From: Catillopecten margaritatus gill symbiont
Lineage (GTDB): Bacteria > Pseudomonadota > Gammaproteobacteria > PS1 > Pseudothioglobaceae
DNA length: 64,000 bases
Assembly: GCA_037956075.1 (NCBI GenBank)
Contig: CP138327.1
Span: 744,001-808,000, forward strand
Direction: 5' to 3'
The translations under genes and the position numbers were made by a program. This document shows, one piece after another, positions 46,883 through 55,148 of the stretch; position 1 is the stretch's first letter; each line of letters opens with the position of its first letter. The notes beneath the pieces are model-generated. The model saw only the letters and a program-made list of their open reading frames with translations, had not been told where the DNA came from and did no database searches.

Positions 46883-47122
46883 TTAAAAAATATATTGGCT
46901 TTTTAAACGCTTAACTTTTATATTGTAGCCCCATTTTTCCAAGCCGTATTTAGACATATTAGTATCAGCTTCATGTACATCACCATCTGGCACTAAACGA
47001 TTAGCGAACTTTTTTGCGGAATCATAATTAATATCATAGTTGGGGTATTTTTTATGGATATTTTCTTCATCCACCTCTATTTTGTATTCTAGTACACATT
47101 TAAAAATCATTTTATAACTCAC
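46883..47122 (-). CDS. Unknown 79-residue protein beside an HNH nuclease
   Basis: A 79-residue, charged and tyrosine-rich soluble protein (start MSYKMIFKCVLEYKIEVDEE) with no recognised motif. Its ATG abuts the stop of the HNH nuclease gene (one-base overlap), so the two are almost certainly co-translated. It could be an immunity or partner protein of the nuclease, by position only. Base composition is more AT-rich than the neighbouring housekeeping genes, which suggests acquisition. Confidence 0.6.
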   Translation of the reverse strand: MSYKMIFKCVLEYKIEVDEENIHKKYPNYDINYDSAKKFANRLVPDGDVHEADTNMSKYGLEKWGYNIKVKRLKSQYIF

Positions 47123-47793
47123 TATTCCTGAAAAATAAATTCCTCATGATACTGCAAAAATGCCTCTCGTCCATTAATTTTTAGATTATTAATAATTTGC
47201 CCATCAATAACACCCAACCTGTTGGCATTTTCCTTTAGTTTACTAGAAAATCGTATTCTTTTATCAGGTGTAAAAGTAATTAACCCAACTCTCATATCAA
47301 ACAATTTATCAAATAATGGCGATAATAAAATACCATTCTTTGGGTTTAATTTTTCCTCGTTAGAACTGTGTGACCAAGGTTTAATATGTCCTGCAATTAA
47401 TAATTTTGAATTGTCAATTTGTGTAATTGGGCATATTTTCCCAACATCATTTATCAGTGCTTTTTTAAACTTATCTTGTCCAATTCTTGTTTTGCTAACA
47501 ACGGTTTTTTCGGTTGACTGATTGACTTTAAAGATAACTTCCTTGCCTTCTTGAAAGATGAAATTACCCAAGTTTTTATCCTCAACCTCATTAATAAATT
47601 CAGTCAATCCCCAAACACCTTTTGATATTCTTGTAAAAATATCTCTTATTTGAACCTCGCCTGCAATCGTATCATCTGGCGTTAACCCCGTTCTTATTCT
47701 ATATTTTTCAAAGTTTTTATAAATAAATTGCAATGAGGCAAAACCACCATTATCAATCATCACTTTTTCAATCGCTTGGGAATAAGTTAGCAT
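47122..47793 (-). CDS. HNH endonuclease
   Basis: A 223-residue protein. The N-terminal 100 residues (MLTYSQAIEKVMIDNGGFA onward) look like a small winged-helix or HARE-like domain that reads FTRISKGVWGLTEF. The C-terminal part is an HNH domain: CPITQIDNSKLLIAGHIKPW, then NPKNGILLSPLFDKLFD, with the catalytic His in AGHIKPW and the Asn in the NGILLSP motif. This form is common in restriction-type or defence nucleases. It is the upstream gene of a two-gene unit in an AT-rich island; the role (restriction, abortive infection or mobile) is unresolved. Confidence 0.78.
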   Translation of the reverse strand: MLTYSQAIEKVMIDNGGFASLQFIYKNFEKYRIRTGLTPDDTIAGEVQIRDIFTRISKGVWGLTEFINEVEDKNLGNFIFQEGKEVIFKVNQSTEKTVVSKTRIGQDKFKKALINDVGKICPITQIDNSKLLIAGHIKPWSHSSNEEKLNPKNGILLSPLFDKLFDMRVGLITFTPDKRIRFSSKLKENANRLGVIDGQIINNLKINGREAFLQYHEEFIFQE

Positions 47794-47848
47794 AATATTT
47801 CCTGTATCTCTTTCTTAATGTTTCTTATATGATACTCATCATTTTATA

Positions 47849-48836
47849 TCATTCTTTATTCTTTTGATGAACTTCATCTATAGCCTTTTGTAATTCTTCT
47901 AACAGTGGCTCTAAATCCGTTCTTTCCAATTCTTCCACCAAATGTGGTGAACCTGACCTGTAATTTGTTCTAAAAAATATATATTATTTTTCTCTTGTAA
48001 TGGATATTGCTTTATTTCTTCTATTAAGTCGTCATTTATTTCTATAAATTTTTCTATTGCTAAAAATAATTTAAATGTAATTTTTAAACCATAATTACTA
48101 ACCTCTGATTCGTCATCTCCTACAATCTTGTTCAAGTTAATAATACCCAGCACATATGTTTTAATCAAGTCCTGTATTTCATCGTTAGAAATATAATACA
48201 AATCAATTAAAAAACCTTGGGATATTTGTATTTGTTGCTGTATTTCATAACTTTTTAGTTTGTTTAAAAAGTCTTCTATTAAAATTTTGTTTGAATATTT
48301 CCACTCTTTTTTCCACTTCATAACGGGGTTATACAAGTAATTACCCTTAACAGCTTTGTTATCCCATATACTTCCTTTGTCGTAAATAATTTTATTTATC
48401 ATTAACTCTATAATTACTATTAATTCATTTTTATTTATACTTTTTTGATTGCCAATAAATTCGTTGATTAACATGTAAACATCTAAAGTTATTTTACTAT
48501 TATTAATCAATTCTTTAAATTGTGCTAAAACTATTTCTAACTGTAATTTTTTTAGTGACTGTACATTAACAACAAGTAAATAAATAATATTTTTCAATTC
48601 ATTATTAAAATAAGAAATAAAGGCTTTATTTTCATTAAAAATTTTAACTATATTGGGCAATACTTTTTTTGTTAGCCAGTTAATATTTTTTGTCGTTAGT
48701 TTAAGTTTTGGTTCTTTTAATAATTTTATTAAATCTTCATATTTCACATATTTAATAGTTGCATATAACTCCATTTTATCTAGCGTTAAATTATCTTTTT
48801 GCATTTGCCTAATTAGACTAATTTCAATTAATTTTT
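47849..48836 (-). pseudogene. Truncated and frameshifted unknown accessory gene
   Basis: A very AT-rich reading frame; the longest ATG frame (48804-47911) gives 297 helical, Lys/Ile/Asn-rich residues with no known motif. Two signs of decay: upstream the frame stays open (VKTQKLIEISLIRQ) right up to the 22-bp palindrome at 48837, so its 5' part seems to be missing. Downstream, a shift at the A6 run (47972-47977) would exchange the short tail for RSGSPHLVEELERTDLEPLL and run on to a stop at 47849, a much more protein-like end. Probably a relic of a larger accessory protein. Confidence 0.55.
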
Positions 48837-48858
48837 GGGTCTTAACTAGTTAAGACCC
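48837..48858. repeat. 22-bp perfect palindrome: apparent IS1595 excision scar
   Basis: GGGTCTTAACT followed by its exact inverse. The left 18 bases match the left end and the right 18 bases match the right end of the IS at 2658-3404. Because the inner 14 bp of that end is palindromic, recombination between an element's two ends would leave exactly this sequence. Flanks are AT-rich (TAATTTTT, TTTATTTT) but do not form an 8-bp duplication, so sequence next to it may also have been lost. Confidence 0.7.
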
Positions 48859-48902
48859 TTTATTTTTATCATTAGCGTTTCTTAAGATATTTAAATCACA
48901 GT

Positions 48903-50159
48903 TCATTTTTTAGGGTTACTTTTTAAGTACAAACGCTCCTGTGCAAACAATTCTTGCACAGTTTCTCGTTCACGCACGCATTGATGGTTGGCACCTGACA
49001 CCATCACTTCTGCGACTCGAGGGCGGGAGTTGTAGTTGGAACTCATGGTAAAGCCGTAAGCGCCTGCGGACATTAGGGCTAAGTAATCGCCTTCGGTGAG
49101 GGATAAATTACGGTTTTTGGCAAGAAAGTCGCCAGTTTCACAGATAGGGCCGACTATGTCCCATTGGGCTTTGATGCCAGTGGGGTTTTTGTTAATGGGT
49201 AAAACATTGTGATGGGCGTTGTAGAAACTGGGGCGCAGTAAATCGTTCATAGCACCATCGACGATGGCGAAGGCGTGATCTGAATTTTGCTTTAGGAATT
49301 CAACTTTGGTAACAAAAATGCCAGCATTGCCAACAATGGCTCTGCCAGGTTCTAAAATTATCTCGGTTTGTCCTGCTTTGCTGACGATGGCGTCGATGTA
49401 GGATTGGATGTTGATGGTTTCTTCGCCTTCGTAATCGATGCCGACACCGCCCCCTAAATCTAAGTGATGAATGGAGATGCCCTCGTTGTTTAATTGTTCA
49501 ACTAAGGCTAAAATTTTGTCGAGTGCGTCTAAAAATGGGGCAACATCGGTGATTTGTGAGCCGATGTGGCAGTCTAAACCTTGCACGGATAAAGACTCAG
49601 AATTTTGTGCTTTTTTGTATAAATTAATGGCTTCGTCAATATCAACGCCGAATTTATTTTCTTTTAAACCTGTGGAAATATATGGGTGGGTTTTGGCGTC
49701 AACATTGGGGTTAACACGGATGGAAATGGGTGCTTTTTTGCCGACGGATTGGGCAACGGTTTCGATGCGGTCTAATTCAGACTCGGATTCTACATTGAAA
49801 CAACGCACGCCGACTTCAAGGGCGCGTTTGATTTCAAGGGCGGTTTTTGCTACGCCTGAGAATACGCATTTGCCTGCCTCGCCCCCTGCGGCAAGCACGC
49901 GTTCTAATTCACCAATGGAAACGATGTCAAAACCTGCACCGCACTTGACCAAAACATTAAGCACGGCAAGGTTGGAATTTGCCTTGACTGCGTAGCAAAT
50001 TAAATGTGGATGTGTGCCGAATGCTTGGTCAAATTCACGCCAATTGTTTTCAATATCCGTACGAGAATAGACATACAGTGGTGAGCCATAAGTGTCCATC
50101 AAATCTGTTATCGCAACAGATTCAGCGTGTAGGATTTGATTTTGATAAGAAAAGCCCAA
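48903..50159 (-). CDS. lysA: LysA, diaminopimelate decarboxylase
   Basis: A 418-residue PLP enzyme for the last step of lysine synthesis. The PLP lysine is in HLICYAVKANSNLAVL, with LDCHIGSQITD, HLDLGGGVGI, the phosphate loop EPGRAIVGNAG and the C-terminal CETGDFLAKNR / MSAGAYGFTMSSNYN motifs. The start appears to be TTG 50159 (LGFSYQNQILHAE aligns with relatives' FxYxxxxLxAE); no ATG lies between it and the lptM stop six bases upstream. Confidence 0.94.
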   Translation of the reverse strand: MGFSYQNQILHAESVAITDLMDTYGSPLYVYSRTDIENNWREFDQAFGTHPHLICYAVKANSNLAVLNVLVKCGAGFDIVSIGELERVLAAGGEAGKCVFSGVAKTALEIKRALEVGVRCFNVESESELDRIETVAQSVGKKAPISIRVNPNVDAKTHPYISTGLKENKFGVDIDEAINLYKKAQNSESLSVQGLDCHIGSQITDVAPFLDALDKILALVEQLNNEGISIHHLDLGGGVGIDYEGEETINIQSYIDAIVSKAGQTEIILEPGRAIVGNAGIFVTKVEFLKQNSDHAFAIVDGAMNDLLRPSFYNAHHNVLPINKNPTGIKAQWDIVGPICETGDFLAKNRNLSLTEGDYLALMSAGAYGFTMSSNYNSRPRVAEVMVSGANHQCVRERETVQELFAQERLYLKSNPKK

Positions 50160-50165
50160 AATTGA

Positions 50166-50294
50166 TTATGCTGTGTGTGTGATGCTTGGTGTGGTTGATG
50201 AAGTTTTAACACGCTCTAAGTCGCCTGTTCTGCCACAAGCGGCGATGCCAAGGATAAAAAGTGTTAATGCCGTTAGTTTGATAAAATTTTTCAT
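50166..50294 (-). CDS. lptM: LptM (YifL)-type small lipoprotein
   Basis: A 42-residue lipoprotein with start ATG 50294, signal MKNFIKLTALTLFILGIA and lipobox IAAC followed by GRTGDLERV. The C-G-x-x-G-x-L pattern directly after the lipidated cysteine and the position just upstream of lysA are the hallmarks of LptM, which in E. coli helps LptD-LptE mature. LptE is also encoded in this window (8077). AAGGGTCC lies upstream of the start. Confidence 0.82.
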   Translation of the reverse strand: MKNFIKLTALTLFILGIAACGRTGDLERVKTSSTTPSITHTA

Positions 50295-50320
50295 AAGGGT
50301 CCTTTTTTAATAATTCACCG

Positions 50321-50995
50321 CTATTTTAACAGTAATTCTTGCAATTTTTGAATGAACGCATCACGGGTGATATTGAACGCACCCAAACTTTTTAAATGCG
50401 CACTTTCCACTTGACAATCAATCAACTCGTAGCCCATTTTTTGCACCAAATGCACGAAGGCAATTTTTGAGGCATTATCCACCTTCGAGAACATCGATTC
50501 GCCAAAAAATACTTTGCCCATACTCACGCCATATAGCCCACCCACCAACTGATTGCCCTGATACAACTCAACTGATTGCACTACGCCTTGTTTATGCAAT
50601 TCTGTATAGGCACGCACCATATCGGTGTCAATCCAAGTACCATTTTGGTCTTTACGCACCACGCTTTTGCAATGATGAATGACGCTGGGGAAATCGGTGT
50701 TAGTTTTAATTTCGAATTGCTTGGATTGCTTGGATTTTAGGGTTTTTGCCAAACTTTTAGAAATATGCAAGGTATCAGGTGTAATAATCATCCGTGGATT
50801 TGGACTATACCAAAGCACGGGTTCGCCCTCACTATACCACGGGAAAATCCCCTGCTGATAAGCGTTAATTAGTCGCTCAGAGGACAAATCACCGCCAATC
50901 GCAATCAACCCATTCGGCTCGTCAAGTGCCAGGGAAACATCAGGAAATGGGGTGTCGTGCGATTGTAAAATAAACGCCTGTGGAATGTCTATCAC
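50321..50995 (-). CDS. aat: Aat, leucyl/phenylalanyl-tRNA-protein transferase
   Basis: A 224-residue enzyme that adds Leu or Phe to proteins with N-terminal Lys or Arg, marking them for ClpAP. Family signatures are FPDVSLALDEPNGLIAIGGD, YQQGIFPWYSEGEPVLWYSP (residues about 47-66), GTWIDTDMVRAY and GGLYGVSMGKVFFGESMF. It overlaps nudE by four bases. clpA/clpS and bpt, often nearby, are not in view. Confidence 0.95.
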   Translation of the reverse strand: MIDIPQAFILQSHDTPFPDVSLALDEPNGLIAIGGDLSSERLINAYQQGIFPWYSEGEPVLWYSPNPRMIITPDTLHISKSLAKTLKSKQSKQFEIKTNTDFPSVIHHCKSVVRKDQNGTWIDTDMVRAYTELHKQGVVQSVELYQGNQLVGGLYGVSMGKVFFGESMFSKVDNASKIAFVHLVQKMGYELIDCQVESAHLKSLGAFNITRDAFIQKLQELLLK

Positions 50996-51537
50996 TGATT
51001 TTTAATGATTTCCTTTGCCATGTAAAGCGCCGCAATGGTTCTGGCTTCGGTCAAATCTTCGTTATAAACCAAGTTTTCTAAATCGGAAAGTTTATGCTTA
51101 ACCACTTCCAACGGTTCTGGCTCATCCCCTGTTGCACTGTCTTCATACAAATCTTGCGCTAAAACGATATGAATATAATTAGACTGATAACCTGGTGCAA
51201 GCGTCATCGTTTTCACAAACGACAATTTTTTAGCCCCATAACCAATCTCTTCCACTAACTCACGATTTGCCGCCTCAATCGGTGACTCGCCCGCATCAAT
51301 CTTGCCCTTCGTCAACGCCAATTCATACCTATCCGTGCCGCCAGAATATTCATAAATCATCAAAACCGTATCGTCATCTAGCATTGGAATCACCAACACA
51401 GCCCCATCGCCATCAGGTTTCAAGCGTTCGTATTGTCGTTTTTCGCCATTAGAAAATTCAATATCCATCGACTGAATATTGAAAAACTTGGTGGTGGCAA
51501 TATTTTTTACATTGGTAACGGTTGGTTTTTTTCTCAT
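50992..51537 (-). CDS. nudE: NudE-like Nudix hydrolase (ADP-ribose/NADH/Ap3A)
   Basis: A 181-residue Nudix hydrolase. The Nudix box starts GKIDAGESPIEAANREL and ends VEEIGY (about residues 86-108), with all key Glu and Arg residues present. The N-terminal MDIEFSNGEKRQYERL and TLAPGYQSNYIHIVLAQDL match NudE, which hydrolyses ADP-containing compounds. It is translated into aat through an ATGA-type overlap. The exact substrate is inferred from family. Confidence 0.85.
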   Translation of the reverse strand: MRKKPTVTNVKNIATTKFFNIQSMDIEFSNGEKRQYERLKPDGDGAVLVIPMLDDDTVLMIYEYSGGTDRYELALTKGKIDAGESPIEAANRELVEEIGYGAKKLSFVKTMTLAPGYQSNYIHIVLAQDLYEDSATGDEPEPLEVVKHKLSDLENLVYNEDLTEARTIAALYMAKEIIKNQ

Positions 51538-51555
51538 TGGCTTATTATAGCGTTT

Positions 51556-51822
51556 TTAACAACAATTGTTATCCGTTGGACAACATTGTGACTTAAACCA
51601 AGATAAAACCGTTGCTTTATCAGGGATCCCGCCCACATGTATAATTCTGCCACTAACCATAACACCTGGTGTAGCGGTGATGCCGTAAGATAAAATATCG
51701 GATGGATTTTGAATTTTTCTTAAAGTAATTGGAATGGCATTGTCGCTACACACCTTTTCAATTAATTTTTGAGTTTCTTTATAATCCACACTTTCTACAC
51801 CTAATACTTTAACTTCAATCAT
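51556..51822 (-). CDS. Thioredoxin-like protein lacking the CXXC site
   Basis: An 88-residue single-domain protein resembling the small thioredoxin_3 / redox-active disulfide protein 2 family: beta strand IEVKVLGV, helix KETQKLIEKVC, then the cis-proline segment GITATPGVMVSGRIIHVGG. The position of the usual CPNC motif reads VESVDYK, so both catalytic cysteines are missing. Instead there is a C-terminal cluster, QCCPTDNNCC, that could bind metal. It is divergent from the metallo-hydrolase gene. Confidence 0.72.
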   Translation of the reverse strand: MIEVKVLGVESVDYKETQKLIEKVCSDNAIPITLRKIQNPSDILSYGITATPGVMVSGRIIHVGGIPDKATVLSWFKSQCCPTDNNCC

Positions 51823-51900
51823 TAATTTATATTTGTATTTAAATGCACTATTATAATTATTGTTGTATCATATTAAGTTATTAATTTAAGAGGAGATGTG

Positions 51901-52848
51901 ATGAAAAAAATATTGTCAATATTGGTAGTGATTGCCGCTATCGCTTGGTATTTATGCGATGATGAGAGATATAAATTTGAAAAAATCGCTGAAAATGTCT
52001 ATATCATGCATGGCCCACTTGACGAGCCTAACCCAGAAAATCGGGGTTTTATGAATAATCCTGGATTAGTGGTTGGTGAAAATGGTGCTGCCATTATCGA
52101 CCCAGGCGGCGCTTACGAGGTGGGTAAAAATGTCATCGCTGCCGCAGAAAAAATCACTGATAAACCGATTGTTGTTGTTTTTAATACCCATGTTCATGGT
52201 GACCACTGGCTCGGCAATCAGGCGGTTGTTGAGCGTTATCCTAATGTCAAAATTTACGCCCACACCAATATGATTAAACAAGCCAAAGATGGCAAAGGCG
52301 ATACTTGGTTGGCGTTAATGCGCAATTTAACCGAAGGCGCCACTAACGACACGGTTGCCGTTTACCCAACCGATGCGACAACCCATTTACAAGTGATTAA
52401 AGCAGGCGGTGAAACTTTTAAAATCCACCACGATATTACCGGCGTAGCACATACCAATACCGATATTATGGTCGAGCATGTGAGCAGTAAAACGCTGTTT
52501 TTAGGCGATAATGGTTTTATTAATAGGCAAGGAAGGTTTGACAATACTTCCGATATGCACGGCAATATTAAAGCACTAGAATATGCAATTGATTTGGATT
52601 TGACTCATTATGTTCCTGGTCACGGTAAAACAGGTGATGTAGAGCACAGTGTAAAACCTTTCTTAAATTATTTACGCATCGTGCGTGATGAAGTCAAAAA
52701 AGGTTACGAAAAAGACTTAGCCGACTACGAAATTAAGCCAGCCGTCCATCAAAAATTAACCGATTATCACCACTGGCATGGCTATGAGGATGGCATAGGC
52801 AAGTATGTTGGTAAAATGTTTAATGAGATTGAGGCCTTAGACGAATAA
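51901..52848 (+). CDS. Metallo-beta-lactamase-fold hydrolase, exported
   Basis: A 315-residue protein with an N-terminal signal anchor (about residues 1-18) and a zinc-binding MBL domain: THVHGDHWLGN (about residue 96), His in GVAHTNTDIMV, LFLGDNGF (Asp) and HYVPGHGKTG (His). Similar exported hydrolases (SoxH or quinoprotein-relay type) occur in sulfur oxidisers; a thiol-ester or sulfur substrate is possible but unproven. AGGAG at 51891-51895 selects ATG 51901 over the adjacent GTG. The stop codon lies inside the first copy of a 28-bp tandem repeat. Confidence 0.85.
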   Translation: MKKILSILVVIAAIAWYLCDDERYKFEKIAENVYIMHGPLDEPNPENRGFMNNPGLVVGENGAAIIDPGGAYEVGKNVIAAAEKITDKPIVVVFNTHVHGDHWLGNQAVVERYPNVKIYAHTNMIKQAKDGKGDTWLALMRNLTEGATNDTVAVYPTDATTHLQVIKAGGETFKIHHDITGVAHTNTDIMVEHVSSKTLFLGDNGFINRQGRFDNTSDMHGNIKALEYAIDLDLTHYVPGHGKTGDVEHSVKPFLNYLRIVRDEVKKGYEKDLADYEIKPAVHQKLTDYHHWHGYEDGIGKYVGKMFNEIEALDE

Positions 52849-52922
52849 CAAGGCTACTATCATCCTGGACGAGTAACAAGGCTACTGTCATCCTGGACGA
52901 GTAACAAGGCTACTGTCATCCC
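52839..52922. repeat. Three tandem 28-bp repeats at the 3' end of the MBL gene
   Basis: Units at 52839-52866, 52867-52894 and 52895-52922, each a variant of GACGAGTAACAAGGCTACTG followed by TCATCC. The first copy differs at three or four positions and contains the last codons and TAA stop of the MBL gene; later copies are nearly identical. It looks like duplication of the gene's 3' tail. The last copy runs into the palindrome that follows. Confidence 0.85.
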
Positions 52923-52982
52923 GAGCGTAGTCGAGGGATCTTGCAAAACAGATAAAGATTCCTCGACTACGCTCGGAATGAC
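52915..52982. repeat. REP-like palindrome (CGAGCGTAGTCGAGG)
   Basis: A 68-bp inverted repeat with arms GTCATCCCGAGCGTAGTCGA and its near inverse TCGACTACGCTCGGAATGAC, continued by GGGATCTT / AAGATTCC, around a loop of about 14 bases. This motif is a widely scattered bacterial extragenic repeat. It lies between the convergent MBL and glutaredoxin genes. A single related arm (GGCTACGCTCGGAATGACA) occurs in each copy of the 2385-bp unit, at about 55312, 57697 and 60082. Confidence 0.78.
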
Positions 52983-53015
52983 AAAGTGGGATTAACTCGA
53001 GACGATAAAGTGGGC

Positions 53016-53255
53016 TTAATCAAAAAATCCGTCCATATGCAATTCAGTTAAATCGCTAAATCCACCGATGTGCTTATCGTCAATGACAATTTGTGGCACC
53101 ATTCTAGCGCCATCCGTAACTTTTGAAAACTCTGCCATTAAGGCACGGTCTTCATCAATCATTTTTTGTTCAAAGGGTAAGTTCCATTTGTTTAATAAGG
53201 TTTTAGTTTTGACGCAAATTGGACAGGTATTGGTGGAATAGACGACTATTTTCAT
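53016..53255 (-). CDS. Glutaredoxin-like protein
   Basis: A 79-residue glutaredoxin-fold protein with active site [14 protein letters not shown] (CPIC at about residues 11-14), the cis-proline in [19 protein letters not shown] and the GG glutathione-site motif. The CPIC site differs from the usual CPYC. It overlaps the end of leuB by four bases on the same strand, so it is the last gene of the unit peroxiredoxin, rubredoxin, leuB, glutaredoxin. A redox partnership with the upstream peroxiredoxin is plausible. Confidence 0.9.
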   Translation of the reverse strand: MKIVVYSTNTCPICVKTKTLLNKWNLPFEQKMIDEDRALMAEFSKVTDGARMVPQIVIDDKHIGGFSDLTELHMDGFFD

Positions 53256-54319
53256 AACGCTTCTACCACCAAATCACCCATTTTACTTGTGCCAACAATT
53301 ATATCGCCCTCGCTGGCAATATCTTGAGTGCGGTAGCCTTGGTCTAAAACGCTATTAACGGCTGCTTCAATTTTCTCTGCAAGGGTTTCTTGATTGAGTG
53401 AATAACGCAACATCATTGCTACTGAAAGAATGGTTGCTAATGGGTTTGCTAAATCTTGTCCAGCAATGTCAGGAGCACTGCCGTGAATTGGCTCGTACAT
53501 ACCAAAACCGTCTTTATTGAGTGATGCCGATGGCAACATACCAATCGAACCTGTCAACATTGCTGCACAATCCGACAGCACATCGCCAAACAAATTACTG
53601 GTTACCATGACATCAAATTGCTTGGGTGCTTTGACGAGTTGCATCGCTGCATTGTCCACATACATATGCGAAAGTTCAACATCTGGGTATTCTTTTGCCA
53701 CTTCTTCCATGGTTTCACGCCATAATTCACATACTTCTAACACATTCGCTTTATCCACTGAACAAACACGCTTGTCTCGCAATTGAGCAATTTTAAAGGC
53801 TGAATGTCCGATGCGTTTGATTTCAGATTCAAAATAAGTTGCGGTATTAAAACCGTATTTTTCGCCATTTTTCTCTTCCACGCCTCGTGGTTGACCAAAA
53901 TAAATCCCTGCCACCAACTCACGCACAATCATCAAATCCAAACCCGAAACCACCTCTTCTTTTAAAGTCGAGGCACTGGCGAGTTGCGGATACAAAATCG
54001 CAGGGCGCAAGTTAGAAAACAAATCCATCTCTGCACGCAAACCTAACAAGCCTCGCTCTGGACGCAAATCTCGTTCCAACTTTTCCCACTGATAACCACC
54101 CACAGCACCCAACAAAATAGAATCACATTCTGCCGCCGCATCTAGCGTCGCCTGTGGCAATGGCGAACCCGTGTCATCATACGCCGTGCCACCAATTAAC
54201 CCGTGTACCAATGCCATATTAAGTTCGTTATTTTCATTCAGAAAATTGATAACTTTCAACGCCTGCTCGACAATCTCTTGCCCAATGCCATCACCTGGTA
54301 ATATTAATACTTTTGACAT
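53252..54319 (-). CDS. leuB: LeuB, 3-isopropylmalate dehydrogenase (only intact copy)
   Basis: A 355-residue NAD-dependent enzyme of leucine synthesis. It shows [16 protein letters not shown], the substrate loop [22 protein letters not shown], the Asp metal ligands in [17 protein letters not shown] and the NAD site [17 protein letters not shown]. It starts in the TAATG overlap with the rubredoxin stop. Two 61-codon 5' fragments of this gene occur further right as part of the triplication; this copy alone is complete. leuC and leuD are not adjacent. Confidence 0.95.
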   Translation of the reverse strand: MSKVLILPGDGIGQEIVEQALKVINFLNENNELNMALVHGLIGGTAYDDTGSPLPQATLDAAAECDSILLGAVGGYQWEKLERDLRPERGLLGLRAEMDLFSNLRPAILYPQLASASTLKEEVVSGLDLMIVRELVAGIYFGQPRGVEEKNGEKYGFNTATYFESEIKRIGHSAFKIAQLRDKRVCSVDKANVLEVCELWRETMEEVAKEYPDVELSHMYVDNAAMQLVKAPKQFDVMVTSNLFGDVLSDCAAMLTGSIGMLPSASLNKDGFGMYEPIHGSAPDIAGQDLANPLATILSVAMMLRYSLNQETLAEKIEAAVNSVLDQGYRTQDIASEGDIIVGTSKMGDLVVEAL

Positions 54320-54483
54320 TAAATTTCAACCATTTCAAATTGATCCTTAGTCACGCCACAATCAGGGCAAACCCAATCTTCTGGCACATCTTCCCATTTT
54401 GTACCTGGCGCAAGCCCTTCTTTTTCAGAACCTTTTGCTTCATCATAAACCCAACCACAAACCATACATTTATACTTTTTCAT
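54319..54483 (-). CDS. Rubredoxin, copy 1
   Basis: A 54-residue one-iron electron carrier with the two cysteine pairs CMVCGW and CPDCGV (about residues 6-9 and 39-42) and the YDEAKGS / [11 protein letters not shown] core. ATG 54483 has GCAGGAG at a good distance; the longer frame from 54519 reads through the terminator hairpin and is rejected. The stop overlaps leuB (TAATG). Rubredoxins can pass electrons to peroxide- or superoxide-reducing enzymes, which fits the peroxiredoxin gene just upstream. Confidence 0.95.
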   Translation of the reverse strand: MKKYKCMVCGWVYDEAKGSEKEGLAPGTKWEDVPEDWVCPDCGVTKDQFEMVEI

Positions 54484-54496
54484 CTTTTTCTCCTGC

Positions 54497-54530
54497 AAAA
54501 AAAAGGGAGTGAAACCCACTCCCTTTTTTA
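54497..54530 (-). terminator. Hairpin between peroxiredoxin and rubredoxin (copy 1)
   Basis: The stem GGGAGTG / CACTCCC with a five-base loop and A/T runs on both sides. On the minus strand it should end or reduce transcription after the peroxiredoxin gene and before the rubredoxin gene, leaving a lower level for rubredoxin-leuB. The same hairpin recurs at 56882-56915 and 59267-59300. Confidence 0.85.
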
Positions 54531-54548
54531 TTAAATTTTTTAACGCAA

Positions 54549-55148
54549 TTACAGCTTGTCAGCGTTCTTAGTTAGATACTCAGCCACACCCTCTGGCGTG
54601 TCCTTCATACCTTCATCGCCCTTATTCCAACCTGCTGGACAAACCTCGCCGTGTGTTGTGTGGAAATCAAGCGCATCTACCATACGCAACATCTCATCAA
54701 CATCACGACCCAATGGCAAATCATTGACAACTTGATGACGCACATCAAAATTCTCATCAATCAAAAATGACGCACGAAGCGCAATACCCGCTGGATGAAC
54801 AACGCCGTAAGATTCCATAATCGAATGATTAACATCCGCAACCAATGGAAAATCAATCTTGCCTAAACCGCCATCTTTCGGGTCAGTATTTCTCCAAGCG
54901 TTATGCGTGAATTGTGAATCAATAGAAACGCCTACCACTTCAACACCCTTTTCAGCGAACTTCGCCATACGGTGATGATGTGCCAAAATCTCAGAAGGAC
55001 ATACAAAAGTGAAGTCCAACGGATAAAAGAATAACATAATTTTCTTACCCTTAAGGCTTGAAAGAGTAAAGTCATCTACGATTGACCCATCTGCCAATAC
55101 CGCCGCAGAAGTAAAGTCTGGTGCTTGTTGTGTTACTAAAACGCTCAT
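54549..55148 (-). CDS. Typical 2-Cys peroxiredoxin (AhpC/Prx1 type), copy 1
   Basis: A 199-residue thiol peroxidase that reduces hydrogen peroxide and organic peroxides. The peroxidatic cysteine is in [10 protein letters not shown] (about residue 52) and the resolving cysteine in GEVCPAGW (about 170), the 2-Cys Prx1/AhpC arrangement. ATG 55148 ([12 protein letters not shown]) has GGAGAAAA upstream; the frame to 55208 is not credible. ahpF is absent; thioredoxin, glutaredoxin or rubredoxin could be the reductant. Confidence 0.94.
   Translation of the reverse strand: MSVLVTQQAPDFTSAAVLADGSIVDDFTLSSLKGKKIMLFFYPLDFTFVCPSEILAHHHRMAKFAEKGVEVVGVSIDSQFTHNAWRNTDPKDGGLGKIDFPLVADVNHSIMESYGVVHPAGIALRASFLIDENFDVRHQVVNDLPLGRDVDEMLRMVDALDFHTTHGEVCPAGWNKGDEGMKDTPEGVAEYLTKNADKL

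Noticed and set aside
48837-48858. Rho-independent terminator of lysA
   Set aside because: Hairpin is downstream of lysA but lacks a convincing U-tract stem design, and it matches IS ends exactly, so scar origin explains it better; a secondary terminating effect is not excluded.
52839-52922. CRISPR array
   Set aside because: Three 28-bp units are directly contiguous with no spacers and no cas genes are nearby.
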